34,770 nt of DNA from Oligoflexia bacterium (GTDB lineage: Bacteria; Bdellovibrionota; Bacteriovoracia; Bacteriovoracales; Bacteriovoracaceae), in NCBI GenBank assembly GCA_015232355.1, contig JADFZW010000042.1, positions 1 through 34,770 on the forward strand, written 5' to 3'. A program made the translations under genes and the position numbers. The notes under the pieces are model-generated. The model was given only the letters and a program-made list of their open reading frames with translations. It was not told the DNA's origin and made no database searches. Shown piece by piece: positions 26,456 through 34,076 of the stretch; position 1 is the first letter of the stretch; every line of letters begins with the position of its first letter.

Positions 26456-26886
26456 GTTTTTCCTCTCTCTTAAATTTTAATATCTCATGACTTTTGGATT
26501 AAATAATAATTCATTTTGTTCTTGCAATATTATATTTTTTAATTTGTTGATTATGTTTATTATAGAGCAATGATGTGGTAGTGATGAATATTTTTTTTAA
26601 AAAAGCAAAATATAAATAAAATATCTTTGTTTAATATTGTTTTAAATAAAAAATCAATTATTTATCCGTTATAAACAAAAACAGTAGATAAATTAAATAT
26701 GCAAAAAAATAATGGCATAGAGTATAGAATGAAAATTTTTTATAGCTAGCTAAATCTTTAAAATTGTTCAAACTTTAAAAACATAAGAATATTATTCTCT
26801 TTTTATTGTAATCTACAAATACAAACAAAAAATTAAAATTAAAAAATAAATATTTTTTATTAACGAATTCAAATGTGAGTTTAAAA
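26456..26886. other. Gene-free, very AT-rich divergent spacer
   Basis: These 430 bases lie between the divergent starts of the unknown exported protein and the first RhoGEF gene. I see only short homopolymer-rich sequence (long A and T runs) and no convincing open frame, RNA or inverted repeat. The promoters of both genes must lie here, but no -35/-10 pair with good spacing stands out. Confidence 0.5.
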
Positions 26887-28344
26887 ATGAAATCAAAAAT
26901 CTGTAACATTTTGTTTATCATGTTAGTTTATATTTTGGAGATGATCTCCTTTTCAATTGCCGGTGATGAAATTAAAAATACACCTTCTGCTAAAACTGTA
27001 AAAGAAAAACGATTACTGATAGAAAAACAATTAAACAATGTGAACAATACAAATCATGCAAATTATCTCAACCATAAAAAAATTAACAGTGCCCCGATAA
27101 CAAAAAAATTAGATCAAAAAGAATATAATAAAAAACGCGAAGAAATAAAAAATCGTATTTTTGGTGGTATAAAAGAATTATCAGAAACAGAAGAATCTTA
27201 TTTAAATAAACTCAATTATTTGAAAACAGATATTTTAATCAATCAAGGAAAGACTGTAAAAAATATATTGGAACACAATCATTTAAACCCAATAATTCAT
27301 GATAATTTACTTCAAAATCTTGAATTAATAATTGAATTTAGCAATAAATTATCACAGACTCTTAAATCTTTTGCAGAAAATCCTAGTAAAAAATTATTAA
27401 ATATGGATGAATTAAATAGCATCTCCTCTAAAGTAACAGATGCACTAGCACAACATGCAACCTATAATAATCAACTAAAAATAATTTATGTAACAAATCA
27501 ATCAGAACTAAAAAAATATTTCAGTAATTCGAAAGATGTTACTGCTCTCACTAATGGGTTAGTGGCCCCAATTCAACGTATTAGTATTTATCCAATTACC
27601 ATAAAAGAAGTAATTAATGATAAAACGTGTAGTAATGGTAATACAAATAAAGATGATTTAATCATAGATTTATCTAGCAGTTATCCAGAATTATATCGCA
27701 ATATCATTCAATTACAAAAACTTTTAGGTAGTAAAGCACTTGTCGATAAAGTGAATACAAAAGTTAGAGAAAATGCAGAGAAAGAACAAGTATTAAATGA
27801 AGAGAAAAAACAAGTATTAAAAGAGATGAAAAAAATTCCTAAACAACCATTATCCTTGTGGAATGAGTTTCACTCTATCTACAGAACTCTTCCTAAAGAA
27901 AAAGAAAAAGATAACAAAAATAAATCACTCTTTATTAACAATTTATGGGCACTTATTTCAAATCATCAAGATATTAAAGGTGAACTTCAAAAAATATATA
28001 ATGAATTTCTTTCTTTTCCACCATCAAAGATCTCTAAAGATAGAGAGACTAATATTCAAATAGTTTTGCTGGCACCAGATGCTAATAGCGCTAAAACCTT
28101 TTATACCTTTTTGCAAAAATTAAAAAGCTACTCTGATAAACAAGAACAAATTGCTTTCTTTCAATTGTATCTGGGATTTGATAATGCAAATAGCAGAGAT
28201 TATCGTAAAAAATTATTAGAGTTATTAAATCAGTATCTGCTCAAACATAAGCTAACATTGAATGCTGTTTTGAATAATAGCAATTTTGCTGTAAATCTTG
28301 CTCGTAAGTTTCGCGATCAAATAATAACGCCAAATACTAAATAG
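26887..28344 (+). CDS. Exported RhoGEF (Dbl-homology) domain protein, first copy
   Basis: I start at ATG 26887 (MKSKICNILFIMLVYILEM), and a GTG four codons upstream is possible. Neither has a Shine-Dalgarno. A signal peptide ends near SFSIAG. Numbered from that GTG (489 aa), residues about 95-300 follow the Dbl-homology pattern: CR1-like IKELSETEESYLNKL (99-113), helices with LIIEFSNKLSQTL, a central YNNQ segment near 197-200, CR3 LVAPIQRISIYPITIKEVI (229-247), and a last helix LYRNIIQLQKLLG. In eukaryotes this all-helical domain opens Rho/Rac/Cdc42 to release GDP. Between CR3 and the last helix is an insert with SNGNTNKDD. Residues 320-489 are an unrecognised helical domain. No PH domain is seen. 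A host-directed exchange factor is inference. Conserved CR3 and signal peptide are seen. Confidence 0.72.
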   Translation: MKSKICNILFIMLVYILEMISFSIAGDEIKNTPSAKTVKEKRLLIEKQLNNVNNTNHANYLNHKKINSAPITKKLDQKEYNKKREEIKNRIFGGIKELSETEESYLNKLNYLKTDILINQGKTVKNILEHNHLNPIIHDNLLQNLELIIEFSNKLSQTLKSFAENPSKKLLNMDELNSISSKVTDALAQHATYNNQLKIIYVTNQSELKKYFSNSKDVTALTNGLVAPIQRISIYPITIKEVINDKTCSNGNTNKDDLIIDLSSSYPELYRNIIQLQKLLGSKALVDKVNTKVRENAEKEQVLNEEKKQVLKEMKKIPKQPLSLWNEFHSIYRTLPKEKEKDNKNKSLFINNLWALISNHQDIKGELQKIYNEFLSFPPSKISKDRETNIQIVLLAPDANSAKTFYTFLQKLKSYSDKQEQIAFFQLYLGFDNANSRDYRKKLLELLNQYLLKHKLTLNAVLNNSNFAVNLARKFRDQIITPNTK

Positions 28345-28383
28345 ACTCTTCACTCTGCTTCTGCTAGCATTTATTTTATAGGT

Positions 28384-28418
28384 AAATAATAATTTAGATA
28401 ATAATTTAGATAATATTT
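28384..28418. repeat. Short AT tandem (AATAATTTAGAT-type)
   Basis: AATAATTTAGAT occurs twice in tandem with a third, altered partial copy, in the 115-base gap between the first RhoGEF gene and the next gene. It is another example of the short tandems common in this window. Confidence 0.6.
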
Positions 28419-28459
28419 TAAGTAATTTAATACTCAAGCAATTTAGTGGGTCGTATATA

Positions 28460-29407
28460 ATGAAATGTAAAATTGGATATCTCTGCTCTGAAAAATCTCT
28501 ACTAGTTAATTCTGCTAATACAATTAATACCACCAATACAACTAATACCACTAGTACCGCTACTACCGCTAGTCTGGTTAATAATACATGGGCCAAAGTT
28601 CCAGTTTCAGATATTAAGGGTGAAAATTTAAATATTTTACTCTTTAATAGTGAACTTCAAAGCGAAGATGTGGCGCATATCCTAGAAGAAGAGAGTAAGT
28701 ACTATCCAGTTTGGCCTGGCCATCATCTAGGAATCAAAAACGAAGATGATTTCGATAATTTTTCTAAAGCTGACAAGAGCGAAAGCAGCGAAAATGCCAT
28801 TCTTGATCTCTACTCCAAATGGATTTTGTGTAATAACATTAAATTATTGGATAATTTTTTTCCTATCGTTGAAAATCTTCGTTCTCTACTTGAAAATGAT
28901 CGAACCAACTTTTTTGAAGAGTTGTGGCAGATACTAAAAGCAAATCTTGGAACCACTTACATGCGTATTGTGTATCATGATCTTTTGGCCAAGGATAGGG
29001 ATGAAAAAACTAATCCTAATCATCCTAATAATCCTACTGGCCCTAATGAGCATGATAATCCAAATGAAAATGAAAACAATAATAATACTAGCACTAGTAA
29101 TAGCAGTTCGAGAGAACGAACTAGTGAACAGGTAAAAAGGTTGATCACAATGCTAGTTGAAGGTGAACGCAAACCGATCACCTCTGATGGAAAAGAGTTA
29201 GAAAAACATCTTCTCTCTATTTATGGAAATAAATGCCACAGCAACTTTCATACTCCAGAGGTGTCTTTAGAAAAAGGAGAATTTTTATCTCTTGGTCTAA
29301 TTAGAAAAACTCCGGTGATTATTCTTTGGCGTTCATTTGTTTACAATAAACTTCAACAATCTTTGGTAAAACATCTATTCGATGCTCTTGAATATGATTT
29401 CTCATAA
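28460..29407 (+). CDS. Unknown protein with two low-complexity linkers
   Basis: This 315-residue protein has no signal peptide or membrane helix. Parts: a short N-terminal strand MKCKIGYLCSEKSLLVN; a Thr/Asn linker (NTTNTTNTTSTATTAS, about 21-38); a conserved-looking globular block NTWAKVPVSDIKGENLNILLFN...YPVWPGHHLGI; a helical block ILDLYSKWILCNNIKLLDNFF; a long Asn/Pro/Glu linker (about 183-217, NPNHPNNPTGPNEHDNP); and a C-terminal block EQVKRLITMLVEGERK...LGLIRKTPVIILWRS. No family is recognised. The linkers are encoded by nine-base and triplet repeats. The gene lies 31 bases before two ABC permease genes on the same strand and probably forms an operon with them. Start: the ATG has no Shine-Dalgarno, and TATAATG overlaps it. 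Confidence 0.6.
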   Translation: MKCKIGYLCSEKSLLVNSANTINTTNTTNTTSTATTASLVNNTWAKVPVSDIKGENLNILLFNSELQSEDVAHILEEESKYYPVWPGHHLGIKNEDDFDNFSKADKSESSENAILDLYSKWILCNNIKLLDNFFPIVENLRSLLENDRTNFFEELWQILKANLGTTYMRIVYHDLLAKDRDEKTNPNHPNNPTGPNEHDNPNENENNNNTSTSNSSSRERTSEQVKRLITMLVEGERKPITSDGKELEKHLLSIYGNKCHSNFHTPEVSLEKGEFLSLGLIRKTPVIILWRSFVYNKLQQSLVKHLFDALEYDFS

Positions 29408-29438
29408 TAAATATTCATTATTTGGATATGGATAAAAA

Positions 29439-30692
29439 ATGCTCGGATTACTTAAATTAGGAGTTAGAAATATTAGTCGACATCCGGGTAAAAATTTTTT
29501 AATTGGACTTGTAATTTTCTTTGCTAATATCTTTTTTTTTCTGGCCGCCTCAATCACTGAAGAGACGATTTCATCTTGGCATGATTACTTTTCTAATACA
29601 TTCTTAGGTCACTATAATCTTACATCCTATAACGACTATGAAAAAGATTATACTTTTTCTTCTCTTTCCTTTCCTAAATATGGAATTGATAAAGAGGTTT
29701 TAAATTATCTAGATAAAGAAAAGATAAGTTATCTTCCTCGAATAAAGATAGGTGCGGCCATTTTTAATGATCGAACCAGCACTTTCGAGGGAACTTTAGT
29801 TACACTAATTGGAATTAAATGGCAGCAAGAATTGCAACGTCTAAAGAATCTCAAAATAATTTCTAATGCCAATACAAGAGAAGCTGGTACAGAAACTGGA
29901 GTATTTGTTTGGATTGATCTTGCAAAAAAATTAAAGTGGAAAGAAGGCGACTCCATCACTTTATATATCAAAGATAAAACAAGTGGAACCTATCCATACA
30001 CTTACAAGATCAAAGGAATTGTAAGTCAACACAAAAGCGCAAAAAATGAAGGCAAAGGAAGTATCAATGCTTTTCCTCTAATTTTTGCTGATTATGATAT
30101 CCTTTCCAAGGAATTAGGAATTGAAAATGAGATCTATGAGATCTCCATCACTCAAAAAAAGTTAACTCCATCTCAAATATCCACATTGAAATCTTTTGCT
30201 AAAAAGAAAGGATTAACACTTTTTAGCGCCGAAAAGGGTTTTGGAGCGCTCTATGGAATCGTTGACTTTAACAACTTCATGGGAAAAATACTTAAATCAC
30301 TTATTCTTATTATTCTAGTGGTTTCAGTTTTTAATATTAACATGATAGGAATCTTTGATCGGCAAAAAGAGTTTGGAACCATCATTGCTATTGGCGCTCC
30401 CAAATGGTGGATTCTATCACTCATTTTCTTGGAACAAATTATCTTTGCTACTTTTATTTTTATATTCTCATTTTTAGTCTTCTATATTTTTGTCTCCAAC
30501 AACTTTACTATTTATACCCAAAACTTTGCAGTATTATTTGCAGGAAATAACATTAACATAAAATTAGTTCCCTTCTCGCTACTGGAATCATATTTTGCCA
30601 TTATATTAGCACTGTTAATTTCAACTATCTACCCAGCATATCTGGCCACTAGAATAAATCCAGTGGAAATTTTTAGGGAAGCAAACATATAG
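29439..30692 (+). CDS. ABC transporter permease, MacB/FtsX-like (first)
   Basis: This 417-residue inner-membrane protein has one helix near residues 20-42, a large periplasmic region (about 45-275, MacB_PCD-like), then three helices (about 282-302, 332-358 and 385-405). This is the MacB/LolC/FtsX permease plan. The cytoplasmic coupling motif FGTIIAIGAPKWWILSLIFLEQI matches the 'eiGilkAiGa' segment of FtsX-domain proteins, and the C-terminus YPAYLATRINPVEIFRE is the family's typical ending. GGA lies about six bases before the ATG. Such permeases do not carry the solute across by themselves but use an ATPase to drive periplasmic movement of lipoproteins, drugs or peptides. No ATPase gene is adjacent. 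Confidence 0.88.
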   Translation: MLGLLKLGVRNISRHPGKNFLIGLVIFFANIFFFLAASITEETISSWHDYFSNTFLGHYNLTSYNDYEKDYTFSSLSFPKYGIDKEVLNYLDKEKISYLPRIKIGAAIFNDRTSTFEGTLVTLIGIKWQQELQRLKNLKIISNANTREAGTETGVFVWIDLAKKLKWKEGDSITLYIKDKTSGTYPYTYKIKGIVSQHKSAKNEGKGSINAFPLIFADYDILSKELGIENEIYEISITQKKLTPSQISTLKSFAKKKGLTLFSAEKGFGALYGIVDFNNFMGKILKSLILIILVVSVFNINMIGIFDRQKEFGTIIAIGAPKWWILSLIFLEQIIFATFIFIFSFLVFYIFVSNNFTIYTQNFAVLFAGNNINIKLVPFSLLESYFAIILALLISTIYPAYLATRINPVEIFREANI

Positions 30693-30704
30693 GAAAGCAA
30701 CCAT

Positions 30705-31889
30705 ATGATGATGCTTTGGCGTTTGATATTTAGAAATACCATTAAACATAAAATGAGTTCGATGGTATTTGTTTTAGTTTTTAGTATCGCTACTCTTATC
30801 ATTTATTGGTTCTTTGGCTTTTTTAATTACCTAATAGAAAATGTCGAAATATTAATTCGTGATGGTTATGGCGATATCGCTTTTCAAATTGATTATACTG
30901 ATAAAAATAAAATTCAGCATATAATAAAAAATCTTCCACCTGAAATGGAATCTGATATTAAGGAGACTTTTTTTGAACGTGAAATCAGAGTAATGGTCGA
31001 TGGCCAAGATAAGAGCACAGTAGTTCCAGTTATCGAAATGACCGAACAAAATAAAAATTTGATTTTAAAACACATTCGTCCTCAATACGGACAATTTCCC
31101 AGTAAGAGTGAAGAGATCGTAGTATCTAGTTTTAATCAAAGCACCACTTATAAATTAGGTGATGATATTTTTTTAACCACCTCTACTACCAAGCGAATAA
31201 TTAATGCTCTTAAATTTAGAGTTTCAGGAATTATCAGAGGAAGTGCTGGTAAAGCATATGGTTATGGATACATCATCAGCAAACATGATATGGATTTGCT
31301 ACTTAACTCCAGTGATGAACACAATCTCTTTTATCTATTTTTAAAAGAGGATCATCGATCTGCCAAAGAAGTAACCGATATTCAAAATAAAATAATCGAT
31401 CTCCTAAAAGCAAACAACATCACTCTCCAAAGCAGTTGGTCTGCCTATAAAACCATCAACGATCAAGCGATCTATTTTGAAGTCTTTAAGCGAATGAAAT
31501 TGATTCTATTGGTTTTTATTTTCCCTTTGATTGGATTAGTTGTGGCCGCTATTGTGTGGATGTATTCTTACAAGAGAAGAAAAGAGATTTGGACCTATCA
31601 CAGTTTGGGTTTACAAAAATATAAAATTATTTTGGCCATTGGTGGTGAATATCTATTAATAACTTTTATTGGAACTTTAATTGGTTTGGCACTTGGAGAG
31701 ATGTCAGCGCTGATTGCAGATAAAAACAATGCCTGGCTTTCCTTCTCTTATACCGTCTCCACCGCACTAAGATTTAAATTTACTTTAGTTGATTACTTTT
31801 TAGTATCAGCATTCATGCAAATTATCGTTATACTTTGGATAGAAAAACCAATTAGTCGAATACTAAAAGTTCCACCCTTTTCATTTTAA
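30705..31889 (+). CDS. ABC transporter permease, MacB/FtsX-like (second)
   Basis: The 394-residue protein has the same plan: helix at about 18-38, a periplasmic part, then three helices (about 265-290, 315-340 and 360-382). The coupling segment RRKEIWTYHSLGLQKYKIIL is present and the C-terminus ends PISRILKVPPFSF, a divergent form of the usual end. Three ATG codons in a row open the gene. AGGAA lies nine bases before the first. Only 12 bases separate it from the first permease, so the two probably form a heterodimeric permease. The junction holds a 15-base near-duplication (GGAAGCAAACATAT and GGAAAGCAACCATAT), probably a recent slip. No ATPase is present within the window. Confidence 0.85.
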   Translation: MMMLWRLIFRNTIKHKMSSMVFVLVFSIATLIIYWFFGFFNYLIENVEILIRDGYGDIAFQIDYTDKNKIQHIIKNLPPEMESDIKETFFEREIRVMVDGQDKSTVVPVIEMTEQNKNLILKHIRPQYGQFPSKSEEIVVSSFNQSTTYKLGDDIFLTTSTTKRIINALKFRVSGIIRGSAGKAYGYGYIISKHDMDLLLNSSDEHNLFYLFLKEDHRSAKEVTDIQNKIIDLLKANNITLQSSWSAYKTINDQAIYFEVFKRMKLILLVFIFPLIGLVVAAIVWMYSYKRRKEIWTYHSLGLQKYKIILAIGGEYLLITFIGTLIGLALGEMSALIADKNNAWLSFSYTVSTALRFKFTLVDYFLVSAFMQIIVILWIEKPISRILKVPPFSF

Positions 31890-31895
31890 ATGTGC

Positions 31896-31980
31896 TTATT
31901 GAGTATGTGATTATTGAGATGTGATTATTGAGTATTGAGTGATTATTGAGTATATTATTGAGTATATTATTGAGTATATG
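31896..31980. repeat. Tandem repeat of TTATTGAG units upstream of the second RhoGEF gene
   Basis: TTATTGAG occurs six times (31896, 31911, 31925, 31943, 31955 and 31967). The last three copies form an exact 12-base tandem, TTATTGAGTATA. It begins just after the stop of the second permease and lies in the 274-base gap before the second RhoGEF gene. Copy number may vary between strains, and it may affect expression of that gene. Confidence 0.85.
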
Positions 31981-32147
31981 CCCAATATTGTTGGCAGGTA
32001 TAAATCAGTTATAAATCAGAAAGTATAATTAAAAGGTCATAAAATGACTAAATAAAAAGTTTAATTGGTGACAGATATAACTTGGTATATAATTTATAAA
32101 ATATAAATAATGAAATAATATTAATAAAAAATATTAATCAGGAGAGG

Positions 32148-32162
32148 TATCTTAAAAAGATA
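32148..32162 (+). promoter_or_regulatory. Hairpin between Shine-Dalgarno and start of the second RhoGEF gene
   Basis: A strong GGAGAGG (32141-32147) is followed directly by TATCTT-AAA-AAGATA, a six-base stem that would bring the ribosome site nearer to the start codon. The candidates are TTG 32164, GTG 32170 and ATG 32179. With the stem folded, the spacing to GTG is seven bases. Linear spacing to any of them is longer than usual. It could also be a thermosensor-like or chance structure. Confidence 0.4.
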
Positions 32163-32163
32163 T

Positions 32164-33369
32164 TTGAGTGTGATAAATATGATAAGAAATAAAATTTATT
32201 TAAATAACTCAATTGTTTTGTCAAAGCTATTGATGTTTTTAATGTTATTAATGTTAATTGTTTTTTCATTTTTTTTAGCTATAAAAATATATGCTCAAGA
32301 TGATGAGAAAGGTAATAAATTATGTCAGATTACAGAAGAGATAAATCAAGAAAACAACAAACAATCACCAATGATTGTTGATGGTATATTGAACGTGATG
32401 GATGAATATCTTTTCGATTGTAACAAGGTATTTTCTGCCATTAACGTCGATGACATTGGGAACAAGATAAAGCTAGAGGATTTATCAAAAAAAGAACAAA
32501 AGGTAGTAAGAATCATAGAAGAGATATTATCAACAGAACGAGATTACTATAAACAAATGTTGCAATTAAATACAGGGCTTAAAAATGTTGAGTGGTCGAT
32601 GGAAAAAGTGATTGAAAAATTGACCATTAATCCATACGAATATCTATCCTTTACAAATTCATTATCTGAAATATTAAATATTAGTAATTTGTTTATGAGT
32701 GATTTTATAGAATTTATTGTAAATCCTAATTCAAATGAAAAATTATTATTTTTCGAAGAAAATAATTTACAATATTTAACAAATAATTATTCAACATACG
32801 CCTTAGCCTCAAAAATGATATCTGAACAGATGAATTCAAAACCACAAATTTATGAAAAAATTATTGATAAAAAATTATTGCGCTTAGGTGATTTTATGTC
32901 GCTTTCAATACGTCCTATTCAAAGATTGCCAAGATATGTTCTTTTCTTTAAAGATTTGTTAAAGAGTATACCTAGAGATGCTTGTCCGCAAATATATAAC
33001 AATATCCTTACCTTTAATACAAAAATGCAAAAGGTGGTTGATGATATGAATACTGCTGTAGCAATAGATGAATTGGATAAAGATCTTGTAAAAAATAGGA
33101 TTACAAAAAAATGGGGCAAGACAAGTAAAATATATAAAAAAATTATAGTTGTTGATGGTGACAAAGATAATAAATTAATTTTTCTTAAAAATTTAAATAT
33201 TTTACGTCTGTTAAAGAACAAAAAAGATCAAGAAGAACCTATAGATGTATTTATCATGAATTTAAGAAAAAAATTAAGTAAAGATGAGTTGGAAAAAATC
33301 TTACTATCAAAAGATGTAAAAGCGAGCTATGAGTATTATCTTAAAAACGGTGTAAAAAATAAGAAGTAA
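32164..33369 (+). CDS. Exported RhoGEF (Dbl-homology) domain protein, second copy
   Basis: The 401-residue chain is given from the outermost start (TTG); GTG 32170 or ATG 32179 would also keep the signal peptide, whose core is LLMFLMLLMLIVFSFFLAI with cleavage near IYA before QDDE. Residues about 114-300 are a textbook Dbl-homology domain: CR1 VVRIIEEILSTERDYYKQML (114-133), SEILNISNLFMSDF (168-181, like the 'eilelhrdll' helix), CR2 YSTYALASKMISEQM (209-223), CR3 FMSLSIRPIQRLPRYVLFF (244-262), and a final helix LTFNTKMQKVVDDMNTAV. That is the exchange-factor core for Rho GTPases. The 100-residue tail is basic and holds no clear PH domain. Bacterial Rho-family targets are not known, so a secreted host- or prey-directed factor is inferred. 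Confidence 0.82.
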   Translation: MSVINMIRNKIYLNNSIVLSKLLMFLMLLMLIVFSFFLAIKIYAQDDEKGNKLCQITEEINQENNKQSPMIVDGILNVMDEYLFDCNKVFSAINVDDIGNKIKLEDLSKKEQKVVRIIEEILSTERDYYKQMLQLNTGLKNVEWSMEKVIEKLTINPYEYLSFTNSLSEILNISNLFMSDFIEFIVNPNSNEKLLFFEENNLQYLTNNYSTYALASKMISEQMNSKPQIYEKIIDKKLLRLGDFMSLSIRPIQRLPRYVLFFKDLLKSIPRDACPQIYNNILTFNTKMQKVVDDMNTAVAIDELDKDLVKNRITKKWGKTSKIYKKIIVVDGDKDNKLIFLKNLNILRLLKNKKDQEEPIDVFIMNLRKKLSKDELEKILLSKDVKASYEYYLKNGVKNKK

Positions 33370-33385
33370 AAAGTATAATAAGCAC

Positions 33386-33422
33386 AAATGCTAACTCAAT
33401 TAGTCCCGTGAGTGGCGTGGCA
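33386..33422. repeat. 37-bp direct repeat, left copy
   Basis: This copy is identical over 37 bases to 34619-34655, and the match breaks immediately on both sides (C versus T before, C versus A after). It contains the stop codon of the antitoxin gene (33400-33402). It has higher GC than its surroundings (core TCCCGTGAGTGGCGTGG). With the right copy it brackets the toxin-antitoxin unit. Confidence 0.9.
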
Positions 33423-33579
33423 CTTTATTCTCTACTTTTTTTTTCCAATTCTTTTTTGCTTCAGCTGCTTTATCGTTAATATATTTCGCTTTTTCCGTAG
33501 AAGACATATTTTTGGTTGTTTCATAATGTTTTAAACGTATTTGATGTAATTCTTTTGTACTTTTTGTTTCTTTAAACAT
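33400..33579 (-). CDS. Small antitoxin-like protein paired with the PIN toxin
   Basis: This 59-residue protein is too short for standard listing. It begins MFKETKSTKELHQIRLKHYE, continues TTKNMSSTEKAKYINDKAAE, and ends KKKVENKVPRHSRD. The motif 'LHxIRxxxYExTKxMSxxEKxxYINxKA' is the typical body of small antitoxins that lie next to PIN-domain toxins. It starts two bases after the toxin stop, so the order is toxin then antitoxin. The last six residues (PRHSRD) and the stop codon come from the 37-bp direct repeat, so its natural tail may have been replaced. By family, it binds and blocks the PIN nuclease. Confidence 0.75.
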   Translation of the reverse strand: MFKETKSTKELHQIRLKHYETTKNMSSTEKAKYINDKAAEAKKNWKKKVENKVPRHSRD

Positions 33580-33581
33580 AT

Positions 33582-34076
33582 TTACTCCTTATCTTCGTTG
33601 CTAACTACACTTATTGGGGTAACAATTTCAATTGTTCTATATCCAAGAGAGGCATTAATTCCATTAACACCAATAATTGTTTTAAGCTTTATCATATGTT
33701 TGAAATTCCACGAGATAATGGCATTACAATTGAGTATTGTTGCTACAGCAATATGAATAGCATCATCTTCATATTTTTCTGGAATTATTTTTGCTTGAAT
33801 ATATTTGCCTGCTAAATCTATTGCTTCATTTGTAATTGCTTCTTCTTGATAATGAATCTCATCTAACAATTTAATCAATTCAGTTCTTTTGGGTTCGGGA
33901 CATTCATCGATCTCTTCAATGACAAGATTTGATATAATTATTTCAAAAGTATCTTTTTTTATTTCGTCCCATAATCTATGAGAATACTCCATTATTTCAA
34001 TTGCATCATCAGCTGCAAGGTTACTAATCACAGAAGTATCAATATATATTTTCATTTTTTTTATTTTTAATTCCAT
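33582..34076 (-). CDS. PIN-domain (VapC-like) ribonuclease toxin
   Basis: The 164-residue protein begins MELKIKKMKIYIDTSVISNL. The first ATG has GGAG about eight bases upstream, while the inner ATG (MKIY, residue 8) has none, so the longer form is kept. The acidic PIN active site can be traced: D13 in IDTS, E54/E55 in LVIEEIDE, D104/D105 in KYEDDAIHIAVA, with N124 in SWNFKHM at the fourth position. PIN toxins cleave tRNA or rRNA and slow growth when freed from the antitoxin. The pair sits alone between the 37-bp repeats and has an AT-rich, apparently gene-free upstream region of over 500 bases. Confidence 0.88.
   Translation of the reverse strand: MELKIKKMKIYIDTSVISNLAADDAIEIMEYSHRLWDEIKKDTFEIIISNLVIEEIDECPEPKRTELIKLLDEIHYQEEAITNEAIDLAGKYIQAKIIPEKYEDDAIHIAVATILNCNAIISWNFKHMIKLKTIIGVNGINASLGYRTIEIVTPISVVSNEDKE

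Noticed and set aside
31896..31980. CRISPR-like array
   Set aside because: Units are 8-12 bases with no distinct spacers; it is a simple tandem repeat.
33171..33350. A PH domain after the second DH domain
   Set aside because: A few strand-like stretches follow the DH domain, but length and the missing final Trp-helix pattern do not support a PH domain.
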